This document shows, piece after piece, positions 8,340 to 17,771 of a stretch of 64,000 bases of DNA. Positions within the stretch are counted from its first letter, which is position 1; every line of letters starts with the position of its first letter. The DNA is from Methylocystis sp. IM3 (lineage in GTDB: Bacteria; Pseudomonadota; Alphaproteobacteria; Rhizobiales; Beijerinckiaceae): the NCBI RefSeq assembly GCF_038070105.1, contig NZ_JBBPBZ010000002.1:3082501-3146500 (forward strand), read 5' to 3'. The notes under the pieces are model-generated. The model was not told the DNA's origin. It made no database searches and saw only the letters and a program-made list of their open reading frames with translations. The position numbers and the translations under genes are program-made.

Positions 8340-9029
8340 TCAATCCGCCTGCGCGGTCGCCTGTGAAGACGCGGGATCGAAGGCGAAACCCTGCCGATAG
8401 ATCGTCGTAATGGGGGCCTTCTGGTGGGCCTGCTCCTCGATGCTGTTACGCAGGCGGCGCACGAACATGTCCAGCGCCCGGCCGCTTTCGTCCGTCTCCT
8501 CGATTCCGATGGCCCGGCGCAGTTCATCTCTGCCGACGGGTTGGCCCGGCGTCCGGGCGAGGCATTTCATGAAGGCGATCTGGCGGTGGCCCAGGCGGAT
8601 CGTCTCCCCGCCGGGCCCACGCAGGCCGCCACCCTTATCGAGCAGCCAGCCCCCCGGCTCCGCCTCCGGCGACGGCTGCTCCCGCCCCAGCAAGGACTTG
8701 ACGGCGGCCAGCATCTCCGCCTCGGGCGCAGGCTTCACCAGAAAGAGATCGGCGCCCTGGGTATAGGCCTCGACGCGGTCTGTCAGCGTGTCGCGATGCG
8801 TGTGGACGATGATGCGGGTGCGCGTGGTCCGCCGGAGATATCTGACCATCGCAAAACCGCTGTCGTCCGGCAGATTGAGATCGAGCACGGCAAGGTCGAA
8901 CGTCGATCGCGCCAGCCGCTCTCGACATTCTCTGGCGTTCGAGACCGCGGCGACCACCCCCGCCGATGAAAGGAGGCCGGCGAGAGATTGATGCAGTTCC
9001 GCATCGCCTTCGACGAGAAGAATAGTCAT
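8340..9029 (-). CDS. OmpR-family response regulator (orphan)
   Basis: Two-component response regulator of about 229 residues from the ATG at 9029 (an in-frame ATG at 9050 has GGAAG upstream and is an alternative). The receiver domain at residues 1-115 shows the phospho-acceptor Asp50 in VLDLNLPDDSG and the conserved Lys in FLVKPA; the first acidic pocket is EGD rather than the usual EDD. A winged-helix DNA-binding domain follows at about residues 130-220 (RHQIAFMKCLARTPGQPV, then the RRLRNSIE recognition segment). No histidine kinase is adjacent, so the signal and targets are unknown. It is convergent with the L,D-transpeptidase gene, 9 bp apart. Confidence 0.87.
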   Translation of the reverse strand: MTILLVEGDAELHQSLAGLLSSAGVVAAVSNARECRERLARSTFDLAVLDLNLPDDSGFAMVRYLRRTTRTRIIVHTHRDTLTDRVEAYTQGADLFLVKPAPEAEMLAAVKSLLGREQPSPEAEPGGWLLDKGGGLRGPGGETIRLGHRQIAFMKCLARTPGQPVGRDELRRAIGIEETDESGRALDMFVRRLRNSIEEQAHQKAPITTIYRQGFAFDPASSQATAQAD

Positions 9030-9244
9030 GGCTGCGCTTTCACCGACCATATGCTTCCAAAAAACCCCGCCGCCCAGCCGATGAGGCGCCGAACGACGGG
9101 AGAGGAGCCCCTTTCTCCGCCGCCGGACGGCGAGACGGCGCCTGCATTCGGGCGGGAGCAGCGCCCTCCATCGCAAGCTAAGCTATTCGATTCGGCAGAA
9201 AAGACAAGCTATAGCAATAAAACCATTACAATCATGATCTTACG

Positions 9245-9928
9245 CTATTGATCCCAGATTGCCTTCGGCGGCAGAAGCGCCAGCGGCGCTTTCGATCCCT
9301 TCGTCCCCTGTAGCAGGATGCGCGTCGCAGGCGCGCCGGGGCGGGAGTAGATCGGCAGAACCGAAACGCCGCCGAGCCTTCCGGCGACGGCGGCGAGGCA
9401 ATCGGCGAGCGCGTCGGCGCGATGGATCATCGCAAAACGCCCGCCCGGCGCGAGCAGCGCGAGCGCGCCGCGCACCCATTCCGAGAGCGGCGCGGCGGCG
9501 ACATGGGCGCGGGCCTTGCCGGCGTCCGGCGTCACACGCACGCGCGACGGTTCGTGAAACGGCGGATTGGTGAGGATGAGCGCAGCCTGCTCGTCGACGA
9601 GCCCGGCTGCGCGGCGCGACGTCGCAGAGGCGACGTCGGCCTCATGCGCCGTCACGCGCGCCGCAAGGCCGTTGCGTTCGATGTTCTCTCGCGCGAGCGC
9701 GCAGGTCTGCCGATCGATCTCGACCAGCCCGACTTGGGCGGCGGGGGCGTGCAGGGCGGCCATGAGCCCCACGGCTCCGGCCCCGGCCCCGATGTCGAGG
9801 ATCAGACCACGGGCGTCCGGAGGCGTCGCGGAGGCGAGCAAGACCGCGTCATGGCCTGCGCGGTGGCCCCGCCCCTGCCGCAGTCGCAGCCGTCCTTCGA
9901 GAAATCCGTCGATTTCGCCGTCGCTCAT
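9245..9928 (-). CDS. tRNA1(Val) (adenine-N6)-methyltransferase-like SAM methyltransferase
   Basis: Class I SAM-dependent methyltransferase of 227 residues, related to TrmN6/YfiC. The SAM-binding motif DIGAGAGAVG is at residues 45-54 and the amino-methyltransferase catalytic motif NPPF at 121-124, which indicates methylation of an exocyclic amine, most likely adenine in tRNA. The start is the ATG at 9928; the reading frame remains open far upstream, but that extension runs antisense to the polyprenyl synthase and is not coding. The gene is divergent from that synthase. The tRNA target is inferred from the family. Confidence 0.82.
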   Translation of the reverse strand: MSDGEIDGFLEGRLRLRQGRGHRAGHDAVLLASATPPDARGLILDIGAGAGAVGLMAALHAPAAQVGLVEIDRQTCALARENIERNGLAARVTAHEADVASATSRRAAGLVDEQAALILTNPPFHEPSRVRVTPDAGKARAHVAAAPLSEWVRGALALLAPGGRFAMIHRADALADCLAAVAGRLGGVSVLPIYSRPGAPATRILLQGTKGSKAPLALLPPKAIWDQ

Positions 9929-10102
9929 TGTTTTGCGACAGTCACATGCCCGACGCGCGCGCCGCAAGCGCAACCCGGCAAGATGGTTCAGAAGCAGATT
10001 ATTTTTTGTAGCGGAAGGATCAATCGAAGGCTCGACTTGCCGGTAGCGACGCAAAGCCCTAAATTGCCCCGCCGTTATTGAGGTAAGGCCGTAGGGGGGT
10101 CC

Positions 10103-11113
10103 GTGGGTATCGTTATTCCGCTCGAAGAGAAAAAGGCCGCAGGCCTCGACAGCCTGCTCAGCCTGATCCGCCCGGACCTCGAGCGCACCAATCAGCTCAT
10201 CATCCAGCGAACGGGCTCCGACGTCACGACGATCCCGGAGGTCGCCAACCATCTGATTTCCGCCGGCGGCAAACGCCTGCGCCCGATGCTCGTGCTCGCG
10301 ACGGCGGGCATGTGCGGCTACAAGGGCGACGGCCATCTCAAATTCGCCGCCGGCATCGAATTCATGCATACGGCGACGCTTCTCCACGACGACGTCGTGG
10401 ACGAGTCCAGCATGCGGCGCGGCAAGATCGCGGCGCGGATGCTCTGGGGCAACCAGACCTGCGTGCTCGTCGGCGATTTCCTGCTCGGCCACGCCTTCAA
10501 GATGATGGTCGAGCCGGGCATGGTGCCGCCGCTCACCGTGGTCTCGCAGGCCGCGGCCGTCATCGCCGAGGGCGAAATTCTCCAGCTCAACGCCGCCAAG
10601 GACACCACGACGACGGAAGACGCCTATATGGGCGTGATCCGCCGCAAGACGGCCGAGCTCTTCGCGGCGGCCGCCGAGGTCGGCGTGATGCTCGCGGGCA
10701 AGCCCAGGGTCGACGAGGAAGCCGCGCGCAGCTACGGCATGAATCTCGGCATCGCCTTCCAGCTCATCGACGACGCGCTGGATTACGGCGGCTCCTCCGC
10801 CAAGCTCGGCAAGAATGTCGGCGACGATTTCCGCGAGGGCAAGATCACCCTCCCCGTCGTGCTCGCCTTCCGGCGCGGCAGCGAGAAGGAGCGCGAGTTC
10901 TGGCGGCGCACGCTCGAGAAGGGCGAGATCAACGACGGCGACGTCGAGACCGCCTGCGGACTCATGAAAAAACACAAGGCGCTCGACGACACGATCGAAC
11001 GCGCGGCCCATTACGGCGCGATTGCCCGCGACGCGATGGAAATCTTCCCCGCATCGCCCTGGAAGGACGCGCTCCTCGAGGTGGTCGACTTCTGCATCGA
11101 GCGGGTTTACTAG
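10103..11113 (+). CDS. ispB: Polyprenyl diphosphate synthase (octa/decaprenyl type)
   Basis: Long-chain trans-prenyl transferase that extends farnesyl diphosphate with isopentenyl diphosphate to make the ubiquinone side chain. The 336-residue product has the two Asp-rich motifs: DDVVD at residues 96-100 and DDALD at 223-227, plus GGKRLRP near residue 56. The start is GTG at 10103 with AGGGGGG just upstream. A strong terminator follows at 11129. The chain length (C40 or C50) cannot be read from sequence by eye; Rhizobiales usually make Q-10, so decaprenyl is likely. The C terminus ends ERVY, typical of the family. Confidence 0.93.
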   Translation: MGIVIPLEEKKAAGLDSLLSLIRPDLERTNQLIIQRTGSDVTTIPEVANHLISAGGKRLRPMLVLATAGMCGYKGDGHLKFAAGIEFMHTATLLHDDVVDESSMRRGKIAARMLWGNQTCVLVGDFLLGHAFKMMVEPGMVPPLTVVSQAAAVIAEGEILQLNAAKDTTTTEDAYMGVIRRKTAELFAAAAEVGVMLAGKPRVDEEAARSYGMNLGIAFQLIDDALDYGGSSAKLGKNVGDDFREGKITLPVVLAFRRGSEKEREFWRRTLEKGEINDGDVETACGLMKKHKALDDTIERAAHYGAIARDAMEIFPASPWKDALLEVVDFCIERVY

Positions 11114-11128
11114 CCCGCGCAAAACGAA

Positions 11129-11154
11129 GGGCGGGCGCCGGCGCCCGCCCCTTT
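11129..11154 (+). terminator. Terminator after the polyprenyl synthase
   Basis: A perfect 10-bp stem, GGGCGGGCGC with GCGCCCGCCC around a CG loop, followed by CTTTC. It lies 15 bp after the stop at 11113. Confidence 0.75.
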
Positions 11155-11224
11155 CATTTCCTTCCCGGATGCGAGTTCGAGACAAGACAGCCGGCCGCGC
11201 AAATGTCGCGGCCAGCGCATCGCG

Positions 11225-11509
11225 TCAGGATTTCAAGCACTCGGCCTTGAACTGCTTCTTCGCCTTGCCCTTCAGGCCCTTTTCCTTGGCCTGATCGGCG
11301 CAGGCCTTTTCCTTGTCCGCAGGCGAAGCCTGTGAGGTCGCGGCGGCGGGGGTGGCGGCCGGGGCGTCCGTGGATGCGGCGCCGGCCTCGGCGGCCTTGG
11401 GGGCGATCTCCGCCGGCGGCTTCCAGGCGGTTTCCGCAAAAGCGGACGATCCGACGAACAACGCAGCGAATGCGCCAGCCGCGCAAATGAACTTGGTGCT
11501 CTTGTACAT
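11225..11509 (-). CDS. Secreted PsiF-repeat protein
   Basis: Small exported protein of 94 residues. A signal peptide covers residues 1-25 (hydrophobic AAGAFAALFVG, cleavage after SAFA). An Ala/Pro-rich linker follows, then a single PsiF repeat at about residues 64-92 with its two conserved cysteines (KACADQAKEKGLKGKAKK, then AECL). Family knowledge: PsiF-repeat proteins are periplasmic, named from a phosphate-starvation-inducible E. coli gene with two repeats; the molecular function is unknown. I see no clear Pho box. It is convergent with the polyprenyl synthase across its terminator. Confidence 0.8.
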   Translation of the reverse strand: MYKSTKFICAAGAFAALFVGSSAFAETAWKPPAEIAPKAAEAGAASTDAPAATPAAATSQASPADKEKACADQAKEKGLKGKAKKQFKAECLKS

Positions 11510-11664
11510 AACGTCTCTTTTGTTTTTAGAAGCCGGCCGCGCGGCTTCGGACTCTCCCTGGCCAAACGCTACTCAAGAACGCGGCCAAGGCGGACGTTAT
11601 GACATTTTTAAGAACTTGTCTCGGTCGCCTCCTGCGCCCGAAGCGGCAGGGAACAGCGAGGATT

Positions 11665-11844
11665 TCAGCCCCGGTGATTTCTCCAGAAGTGGATGGCGAG
11701 GACGCCCGCAAGGGCCGAGAGGAGCAGCCGCGCCAACAGGAGCCCTGGCGCAGCGCCTTTTCTTTCAATAAGATAAAAGATAAGGCCCTTGCCGTGTAGA
11801 CGGCGTGGCCGGCCCGCGCGCACATGGGGATGGAGGAAGCTCAT
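11665..11844 (-). CDS. Possible small membrane protein (59 aa)
   Basis: An ORF from the ATG at 11844 (GGAAA upstream) encodes a basic N-terminal half and a strongly hydrophobic C-terminal helix, LLLARLLLSALAGVLAIHF, ending WRNHRG. The second half looks like a genuine transmembrane segment; the first half is compositionally uninformative. I do not recognise a family. It stands alone between the PsiF-repeat gene and oligopeptidase B. It could be a small membrane protein or chance coding. Confidence 0.35.
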   Translation of the reverse strand: MSFLHPHVRAGRPRRLHGKGLIFYLIERKGAAPGLLLARLLLSALAGVLAIHFWRNHRG

Positions 11845-11979
11845 TTTGGTTTCCGCTCGAAAATCCGAGGCCCCGGGTGGTAAGGCTAACGACGAAAATA
11901 TTGAGAAAGGCTTGCGCGCGTCGCCCCTTTTCGCAGGCGCCCCGCGAGCCTCCGGGCGGCAGGACAGGCGGGAAAGAGA

Positions 11980-14106
11980 ATGGCTGAGCCACGAAAGATC
12001 GACGACGCGACATTCGATCTGAGCGCGACGCCCCCCGTGGCGGAGCGGCGCGCCTTTCGCATGACCACGCATGGGCGCGTCCTCGACGATCCTTACGCGT
12101 GGCTTGCGGCCGAGAACTGGCGCGAGGTGCTGCGCGACCCGAAAAAGCTTCCTCGGGACATTGCGACGCTGATCGAGGCGGAGAACGCCTATTGCGCGCA
12201 AGCCGTCGCGCCGCTCGCCGAGCTGCGCAAGACCCTCGTGGCCGAAATGCGCGGGCGCATCAAGGAGGACGACGCCGACGTTCCCGATCCCGATGGTCCC
12301 TTCGCCTATTACGGGCGCTTCCGCGAAGGCGCGGAGCACCCCATCGCCTGCCGCATGCCGCGCGACGGCGGGGAAGAGACCATCCTGCTCGACGGCGAGG
12401 CGCTCGCCAGGGGCCACGACTTCTTCGACATTGGCGAGACCGCCCATTCGCCCGATCACGCGCAGCTCGCCTGGAGCGTCGACGCCGCCGGATCGGAGCT
12501 TTACGCCATTCGCACCCGCGCGCTCGCGGATGGGCGGGACCGCGACGACGTGGTGACCGATACGGAGGGCTCCATCGTCTGGAGCGCCGACTCGAGGGCC
12601 TTCTATTACGTGCGCGTCGACGAGAACCATCGCACGGCGCAGGTCTTTCGTCACGAGGTCGGCGCCGACCCGGCGACGGATCGCCTGATTCTGGAGGAGC
12701 CCGACGGCGCGTGGTTCATCGGCATCGAGGAAAGCCGTTGCCGGCGTTTCGCCGTCGTCGCCATTCGGGGGCACGACGCCTCTGAATGCTGGCTCGTCGA
12801 TCTCGCCGACGCCGAGGCGCCGCCCCGGCGCGTCGCCGCGCGGGAACCGGGACTGCGCTACGACGTCGAGCCGCACGGCGATCTCGTCTACATCCTCAAC
12901 AATGCGGACGGGGCCGAGGATTTTCGCATCTCGGTCGCGCCGCTCGATGCGCCGCAGCGCGCCAACTGGCGCGATGTCGCGCCCTATCGCGACGGCGCGA
13001 TGATCGTCTCCTTCACGGTCTATCGAAACTGGCTCGTCTGGATGACGCGCGAGAATTCGCTGCCGCGCATCATGGTGCGCGATCTGACGAGCGGCGAGGA
13101 GCACGCCATCGCCTTCGGGGAAGAGGCTTACGCGCTCGGCCTCGATCCCGGCCTCGAATTCGACACGGACAGGCTGCGCTTCACCTATTCCTCCATGACG
13201 ACGCCGGACGAAACCTTCGACTACGACATGCGGACGCGCGAGCGCGTGCTGCGCAAGCGGCAGGAAATTCCTTCCGGACACGATCCAAAAAATTATATTA
13301 CGCGCCGGCTTTTCGCGCCGGCCGCGGATGGCGAGACGATTCCCGTCACGCTGCTGCATCGCGCGGATTTCGAGCCGGGCCGGGGCGGCGCGCCGCTCCT
13401 GCTCTATGGCTACGGCGCCTATGGCCATTCACTCGGCGCGAGTTTCAACGAGGACGCGCTGTCGCTCGTGGATCGCGGCTTCGTCTATGCGCTGGCCCAT
13501 GTGCGGGGCGGAACCGACAAGGGCTGGCGCTGGTACGAGGACGGCAAGCTCGACAGAAAGCCGCACACCTTTTCGGACTTCATGACCGTGGCGCGCGATC
13601 TCGTCGCGACGGGATATACGCGCGCCGGCGCGATCGTGGCGCAGGGCGCCTCGGCCGGCGGCCTGCTGATGGGCGTCGCCGCCAATGCGGCGCCCGAGCT
13701 TTTCGCCGGGGTCATCGCCGGCGTTCCCTTCGTCGATGTCCTTCACACGATGATGCGGGACGATCTGCCCCTGACGCCGCCGGAATGGCTCGAATGGGGC
13801 AATCCGCTCGAAGACGAAAAGGTCTACGACCGTCTGGCGTCCTATTCGCCCTATGACAATATCCGCGCCCAGAGATACCCGGCCATTCTGTCGATCGCGG
13901 GCGTCACGGACCCGCGCGTGACCTATTGGGAGCCGCTCAAATGGGTCGCGAAGCTGCGGGCCACCATGACCGGCGGCGGGCCCGTGCTGCTCCACACCCA
14001 TATGGGGGCCGGCCACTCCGGCGCCTCGGGACGTTTCGAGGCGCTGGAGGACACCGGATTGGAATACGCCTTCGCGCTCGCCTGCGCGGCGCGTCTCAGC
14101 TGCTAG
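11980..14106 (+). CDS. ptrB: Oligopeptidase B (prolyl oligopeptidase family S9)
   Basis: Serine peptidase that cleaves short peptides after Arg/Lys in the cytoplasm. The 708-residue product has the N-terminal capping segment (DDPYAWL about residue 37), a beta-propeller to about residue 430, and the alpha/beta-hydrolase domain with nucleophile Ser558 in GASAGG and catalytic His679 in GHSGASG. No signal peptide is visible. The start is the ATG at 11980, preceded by a GGGAAAGAGA purine stretch. Its last 11 bp overlap the 3' end of the convergent secreted-protein gene. The length and motifs are normal for the family. Confidence 0.93.
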   Translation: MAEPRKIDDATFDLSATPPVAERRAFRMTTHGRVLDDPYAWLAAENWREVLRDPKKLPRDIATLIEAENAYCAQAVAPLAELRKTLVAEMRGRIKEDDADVPDPDGPFAYYGRFREGAEHPIACRMPRDGGEETILLDGEALARGHDFFDIGETAHSPDHAQLAWSVDAAGSELYAIRTRALADGRDRDDVVTDTEGSIVWSADSRAFYYVRVDENHRTAQVFRHEVGADPATDRLILEEPDGAWFIGIEESRCRRFAVVAIRGHDASECWLVDLADAEAPPRRVAAREPGLRYDVEPHGDLVYILNNADGAEDFRISVAPLDAPQRANWRDVAPYRDGAMIVSFTVYRNWLVWMTRENSLPRIMVRDLTSGEEHAIAFGEEAYALGLDPGLEFDTDRLRFTYSSMTTPDETFDYDMRTRERVLRKRQEIPSGHDPKNYITRRLFAPAADGETIPVTLLHRADFEPGRGGAPLLLYGYGAYGHSLGASFNEDALSLVDRGFVYALAHVRGGTDKGWRWYEDGKLDRKPHTFSDFMTVARDLVATGYTRAGAIVAQGASAGGLLMGVAANAAPELFAGVIAGVPFVDVLHTMMRDDLPLTPPEWLEWGNPLEDEKVYDRLASYSPYDNIRAQRYPAILSIAGVTDPRVTYWEPLKWVAKLRATMTGGGPVLLHTHMGAGHSGASGRFEALEDTGLEYAFALACAARLSC

Positions 14107-14539
14107 GCTTCCTGCCGCGAAGCTCTTCCGGCGGCAGCCATTCCTTGCCCGCCTGCGTGCCGGCCTTGCCCTCGATGCCGGGCGAGCCGGCGGCGGTGCC
14201 ACTCGGCCCGGCGAGGCCCGTGGGCGACGCCTGCATCTGGGCGGCGGGATTTTCTTTCTGCACCACCGTCGGCGGATCGACATGCGTGCCGACCGCCGGC
14301 CCGGAGGTTTCGCCGGGCGAGGGCGTCATCGTCGATTTGGGGATCACGCCCGACGCCTCGACGGGGGCGCTCTCGCGGGCCTCGGCCTGGCGGAGTCCGG
14401 GCCCCTGCTGCGCCTCCTTGGGCATGACCGGCTGGCCCCCGTCGAAGGTCGGCGGATTGGGATCTCCCTGATCGAGCGCCCACGCGGGCGCAACGGCCCC
14501 TGCCGACAGAAAAGCAGAGATCACGAGAATTTTCTTCAT
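14096..14539 (-). CDS. Secreted Pro/Ala-rich hypothetical protein
   Basis: Exported protein of 147 residues with a clear signal peptide (MKKILVISAFLSAGAVAPAWA, cleavage near residue 21). The mature part is low-complexity, rich in Pro, Gly, Ala and Gln, without cysteines or a recognisable domain; it looks intrinsically disordered. The start at 14539 has AGGAGCGAGAACC upstream. It overlaps the convergent ptrB end by 11 bp. I cannot assign a function. Confidence 0.75.
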   Translation of the reverse strand: MKKILVISAFLSAGAVAPAWALDQGDPNPPTFDGGQPVMPKEAQQGPGLRQAEARESAPVEASGVIPKSTMTPSPGETSGPAVGTHVDPPTVVQKENPAAQMQASPTGLAGPSGTAAGSPGIEGKAGTQAGKEWLPPEELRGRKPSS

Positions 14540-14678
14540 GGTTCTCGCTCCTGACCGCCGCCTTGGCGGCGGGCCGGGTAAGCCCCCAACGGCTAGATGG
14601 GCGGGGCCGTCGCGCCGGCAAGAAAATATCGCCTCGCGCCGGCTTTTCGTTTAGTTGCCTGTAGCGGGAGGATTGGCC

Positions 14679-15977
14679 ATGGCTCACGACTCGAAACATG
14701 CGGAAACGATTGCGCTGCACGCGGGGTGGCGCGCCGACGAGGCGACCGGCGCCGTCGCCGTGCCGATATTCCAGACCACGTCCTATCAGTTTCGCGACAC
14801 GGAGCACGCCGCCAATCTCTTCGCGCTGAAGGAGCTCGGCCACATCTACACGCGCATCGGCAACCCGACGACGGGCGTGCTCGAGGCGCGGCTCGCCGCG
14901 CTCGAAGGCGGCGTCGCGGCGCTGGCGCTGTCCTCGGGACAGGCGGCCTCGGCCTTCTCCCTGCAAAACCTTGCGCGCGTCGGCGACAATGTCGTCTCCT
15001 CGACCGATCTTTACGGCGGTACCTGGAATCTCTTCGCCAATACGCTGAAGGATCAGGGAATCGAGGTGCGCTTCGTCGATCCGGCGGACCCGGAGAACTT
15101 CCGCCGTGCGACGGACGACCGCACGCGCGCCTATTATGCGGAGACGCTCCCCAATCCCAAGCTCACCGTCTTTCCCATCGCCGAAGTCGCGGCGATCGGC
15201 CGCGAATACGGCATTCCGCTGATCGTCGACAATACGGCGGCGCCGATCATCGCCCGCCCGCTCGATCACGGCGCGGCCATCGTCGTCTATTCGACGACGA
15301 AATATCTCGGCGGCCACGGCACCTCGATCGGCGGCGCGATCATCGACGGCGGCAATTTCGACTGGGAGAAATTCCCCGCCCGCCAGCCGGCGCTGAATAC
15401 GCCCGATCCGAGCTATCACGGCGCGGTGTGGGTCGAGGCGGTCAAGCCGCTCGGACCCGTCGCCTATATCATCAAGGCGCGCACGACGCTTCTGCGCGAT
15501 CTCGGCGCCGCGCCCTCGCCCTTCAACGCCTTCCTCACCCTGCAGGGAATCGAGACGGTGACGCTGCGCATGGAGCGCCATGTGCAGAATGCGCAGAAGG
15601 TCGCGGATTTCCTGGCGAAGCGCAGCGAAGTGACGCGGGTCATCCATCCCTCGCAGCAGAGCGGGGAAGCCCGCCGGCGCGCCGACGCCTATCTCAAGGG
15701 CGGCTATGGCGCCTTGATCGGCTTCGAGCTCAAAGGGGGACTGGAGGCCGGCCGCCGCTTCATCGACGCGCTGGAGATGTTCTACCACGTCGCCAATATC
15801 GGCGACGCGCGCAGCCTCGCCATCCATCCGGCGACGACGACGCATTCCCAGCTCGGCGAAGAGGCGCAGCTCGCCAGCGGCGTGACGCCCGGCTATGTGC
15901 GCCTCTCAATTGGCCTCGAACATATCGACGACATTCTCGCCGATCTGGAGCGGGGGCTGAAGGCGGCGGGGGCGTAA
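14679..15977 (+). CDS. metY: O-acetylhomoserine sulfhydrylase
   Basis: PLP-dependent enzyme that joins O-acetylhomoserine and sulfide to give homocysteine (Cys/Met metabolism family). The product is 432 residues from the ATG at 14679, preceded by GGGAGGA; upstream in-frame starts are less likely. The PLP lysine is Lys208 in STTKYLGGHG, and the family blocks IYTRIGNPTTGVLEARLAALEGG and SLAIHPATTTHSQL are intact. The length (430-440) favours sulfhydrylase over cystathionine synthases. It could use sulfide made by the cys operon at 43-49 kb. A hairpin-rich upstream region shows no SAM riboswitch that I recognise. Confidence 0.92.
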   Translation: MAHDSKHAETIALHAGWRADEATGAVAVPIFQTTSYQFRDTEHAANLFALKELGHIYTRIGNPTTGVLEARLAALEGGVAALALSSGQAASAFSLQNLARVGDNVVSSTDLYGGTWNLFANTLKDQGIEVRFVDPADPENFRRATDDRTRAYYAETLPNPKLTVFPIAEVAAIGREYGIPLIVDNTAAPIIARPLDHGAAIVVYSTTKYLGGHGTSIGGAIIDGGNFDWEKFPARQPALNTPDPSYHGAVWVEAVKPLGPVAYIIKARTTLLRDLGAAPSPFNAFLTLQGIETVTLRMERHVQNAQKVADFLAKRSEVTRVIHPSQQSGEARRRADAYLKGGYGALIGFELKGGLEAGRRFIDALEMFYHVANIGDARSLAIHPATTTHSQLGEEAQLASGVTPGYVRLSIGLEHIDDILADLERGLKAAGA

Positions 15978-16029
15978 ACGCGCCCAAACCGAGAACCGCC
16001 CACGCCGCAAGGGGGAGTGAAAAAAGGCC

Positions 16030-16563
16030 CTACTTCACCTTCACCGGATAGCCCGCCACCACGAGCGCGACATGCGCCGCGATCCGCGCCACCTCCTGAT
16101 GCAGCAGCCCGGCGGCGTCGCGGAAGGCGCGGGCGAGCGCGTTTTCGGGAACGATCGAGAGACCCACCTCCGGCGAGACGACCACCGTCGGCGCACGGCG
16201 GGCCAGCAGCGCGGCGGCCAGCGCGGCGCGGTCGGCCGCGAGATCGGCTTCCGCGAACATTCTGTTGGAGAGCCAGATCGCCAGGCAATCGACCATGAGC
16301 GGCGACTCGGCCGGCGCCGCCACGATCGCCGCCGGCAGCTCCTGCGGCGCCTCGATGGTGCGCCAGTCGCCGCCGCGCCGCGCGCGATGGGCGCCGATGC
16401 GCGCCCGCATCTCGTCGTCGAACGCCTCCGCCGTGGCGATGTAGAACCACGGCCCCGGATGCGCCATGATCAGCCCTTCGGCATAGGCGCTCTTTCCCGA
16501 ACGCGCGCCGCCCAGAATGAACGTCAGGCGGGGGTTTTCGGCTTCCCCTCTCGGCTCAGGCAT
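16030..16563 (-). CDS. cobU: Adenosylcobinamide kinase / adenosylcobinamide-phosphate guanylyltransferase
   Basis: Bifunctional enzyme of late cobalamin synthesis (CobU/CobP) that phosphorylates adenosylcobinamide and then adds GMP. The 177-residue product has the normal length, Walker A GGARSGKS at residues 18-25, the WFYIATAEAFDDEM block, the RIGAHRARRGGDWRTIE segment holding the guanylylated histidine region, and EVGLSIVPENALARAFRD. The start at 16563 overlaps the end of cbiD by 8 bp, so the two genes are translationally coupled on the minus strand. Confidence 0.92.
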   Translation of the reverse strand: MPEPRGEAENPRLTFILGGARSGKSAYAEGLIMAHPGPWFYIATAEAFDDEMRARIGAHRARRGGDWRTIEAPQELPAAIVAAPAESPLMVDCLAIWLSNRMFAEADLAADRAALAAALLARRAPTVVVSPEVGLSIVPENALARAFRDAAGLLHQEVARIAAHVALVVAGYPVKVK

Positions 16564-17671
16564 CGCAGGCCCTCTTGAAAGGCGTCTGCGCCAGGAGGCC
16601 GCCCTCCCGGTCGAAGACCATGATCTGAAGCTCGCTCTCGCAGGCGGCGCCGAGCGCGCGCGCCGCGGTGGCGAAGGCGGAGCGCGCCACCGGGGCCGCG
16701 AGATCGACGCCTTCGGCGCGGGCGATCAGCAGCGCGTCGAGCGCGCTATTGGCGTGGCGGATGCGCGCCTGCGTCTCTCCATCGGCGCCCGCCGCGCGCG
16801 CGGTCTCCGCCAGTTCCGCAAGATCGAGCGTGGAGCGGCCCGAATGCAGATCGAGCCTGCCCTGCGCGAGCTTCGCCATCTTGGCGAAGCCGCCGCCGAT
16901 CGTGACCCGCGCGACAGGATGCGTGCGCAGATATTTCAGAAAGCCGCCGACGAAATCCCCCATTTCGATCAGCGCGGCGTCAGGCAGACCGTAGAGCTTC
17001 TGCACGGCGGCCTCCGAGGTCGAGCCCGTCGTCGCCGCGAGATGGACGAGCCCGCTCGCGCGCGCCACATCGACGCCCCGATGAATGCTGTCGATCCAGG
17101 CGGCGCAGGAAAAAGGCGTGACGACGCCGGTCGTGCCGAGGATGGAGAGGCCGCCGACGATGCCGAGGCGCCCGTTGAGCGTATGCTTCGCCATCTCCGC
17201 GCCGTGGGGAATCGAAATCTCGATCTTCGCGTCGGCTTCGACGCCGAGCTTTTGCGCGGCTTCCGCGATCGCCTCGGCCATCATGCGCCGCGGCACGGGA
17301 TTGATCGCGGGCTCGCCCGGCCCCAGCGGCAGGCCGGGCCGAGTCACCGTGCCGACGCCCTCCCCCGCGAGGAAGGACACGCCCGTCCCCGGCGCGGCGC
17401 GGCGGACCGTGGCGCGCACGAGGGCGCCATGGGTCACGTCCGGATCGTCGCCCGCGTCCTTCACCACGCCCGCGCGCGCGAAATCGGGTCCGCGCGCAAA
17501 TTCGGCGAGCGCAAAGGCGACGCGCCGGCCCGAGGGCAGCGCGATCTCGACCGGATCGGGGGGCGGCGCGCCCGTCACCAGCGCCTCGAAGGCGGCGCGG
17601 GTCGCGGCGGTGGCGCAGGCGCCGGTCGTCCAGCCCCGGCGCAAGGAGCGATCTTTTGGCGCGTCCGTCAT
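16556..17671 (-). CDS. cbiD: Cobalt-precorrin-5B C1-methyltransferase
   Basis: Corrin-ring methyltransferase (CbiD), which adds the C1 methyl during the anaerobic-type pathway to cobalamin and also occurs in many alphaproteobacterial B12 sets. The product is about 371 residues from the ATG at 17671, opening with the diagnostic RRGWTTGACATAATRAA, followed by the GEGVGTVTRPGLPLGPGEPAINPVPR region. An in-frame ATG at 17707 would add 12 residues. It lies immediately upstream of cobU with an 8-bp overlap. The neighbouring corrin methyltransferases (cobI, cobJ, cobL, cobM) are not in the window. Confidence 0.92.
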   Translation of the reverse strand: MTDAPKDRSLRRGWTTGACATAATRAAFEALVTGAPPPDPVEIALPSGRRVAFALAEFARGPDFARAGVVKDAGDDPDVTHGALVRATVRRAAPGTGVSFLAGEGVGTVTRPGLPLGPGEPAINPVPRRMMAEAIAEAAQKLGVEADAKIEISIPHGAEMAKHTLNGRLGIVGGLSILGTTGVVTPFSCAAWIDSIHRGVDVARASGLVHLAATTGSTSEAAVQKLYGLPDAALIEMGDFVGGFLKYLRTHPVARVTIGGGFAKMAKLAQGRLDLHSGRSTLDLAELAETARAAGADGETQARIRHANSALDALLIARAEGVDLAAPVARSAFATAARALGAACESELQIMVFDREGGLLAQTPFKRACDA

Positions 17672-17771
17672 GCGCCATGTGTAGCAAGTCCCCGCGCCCC
17701 GCGACATCCCGGCGACACCGGGCCGGCGATCCGCTAAAAGGGTCGCCCGTTTCTAGGAAGGAGCTTGGCCC

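Noticed and set aside
14540..14678. A SAM riboswitch upstream of metY
   Set aside because: The region has GC-rich inverted segments but none of the conserved SAM-II or SAM-V core sequences.
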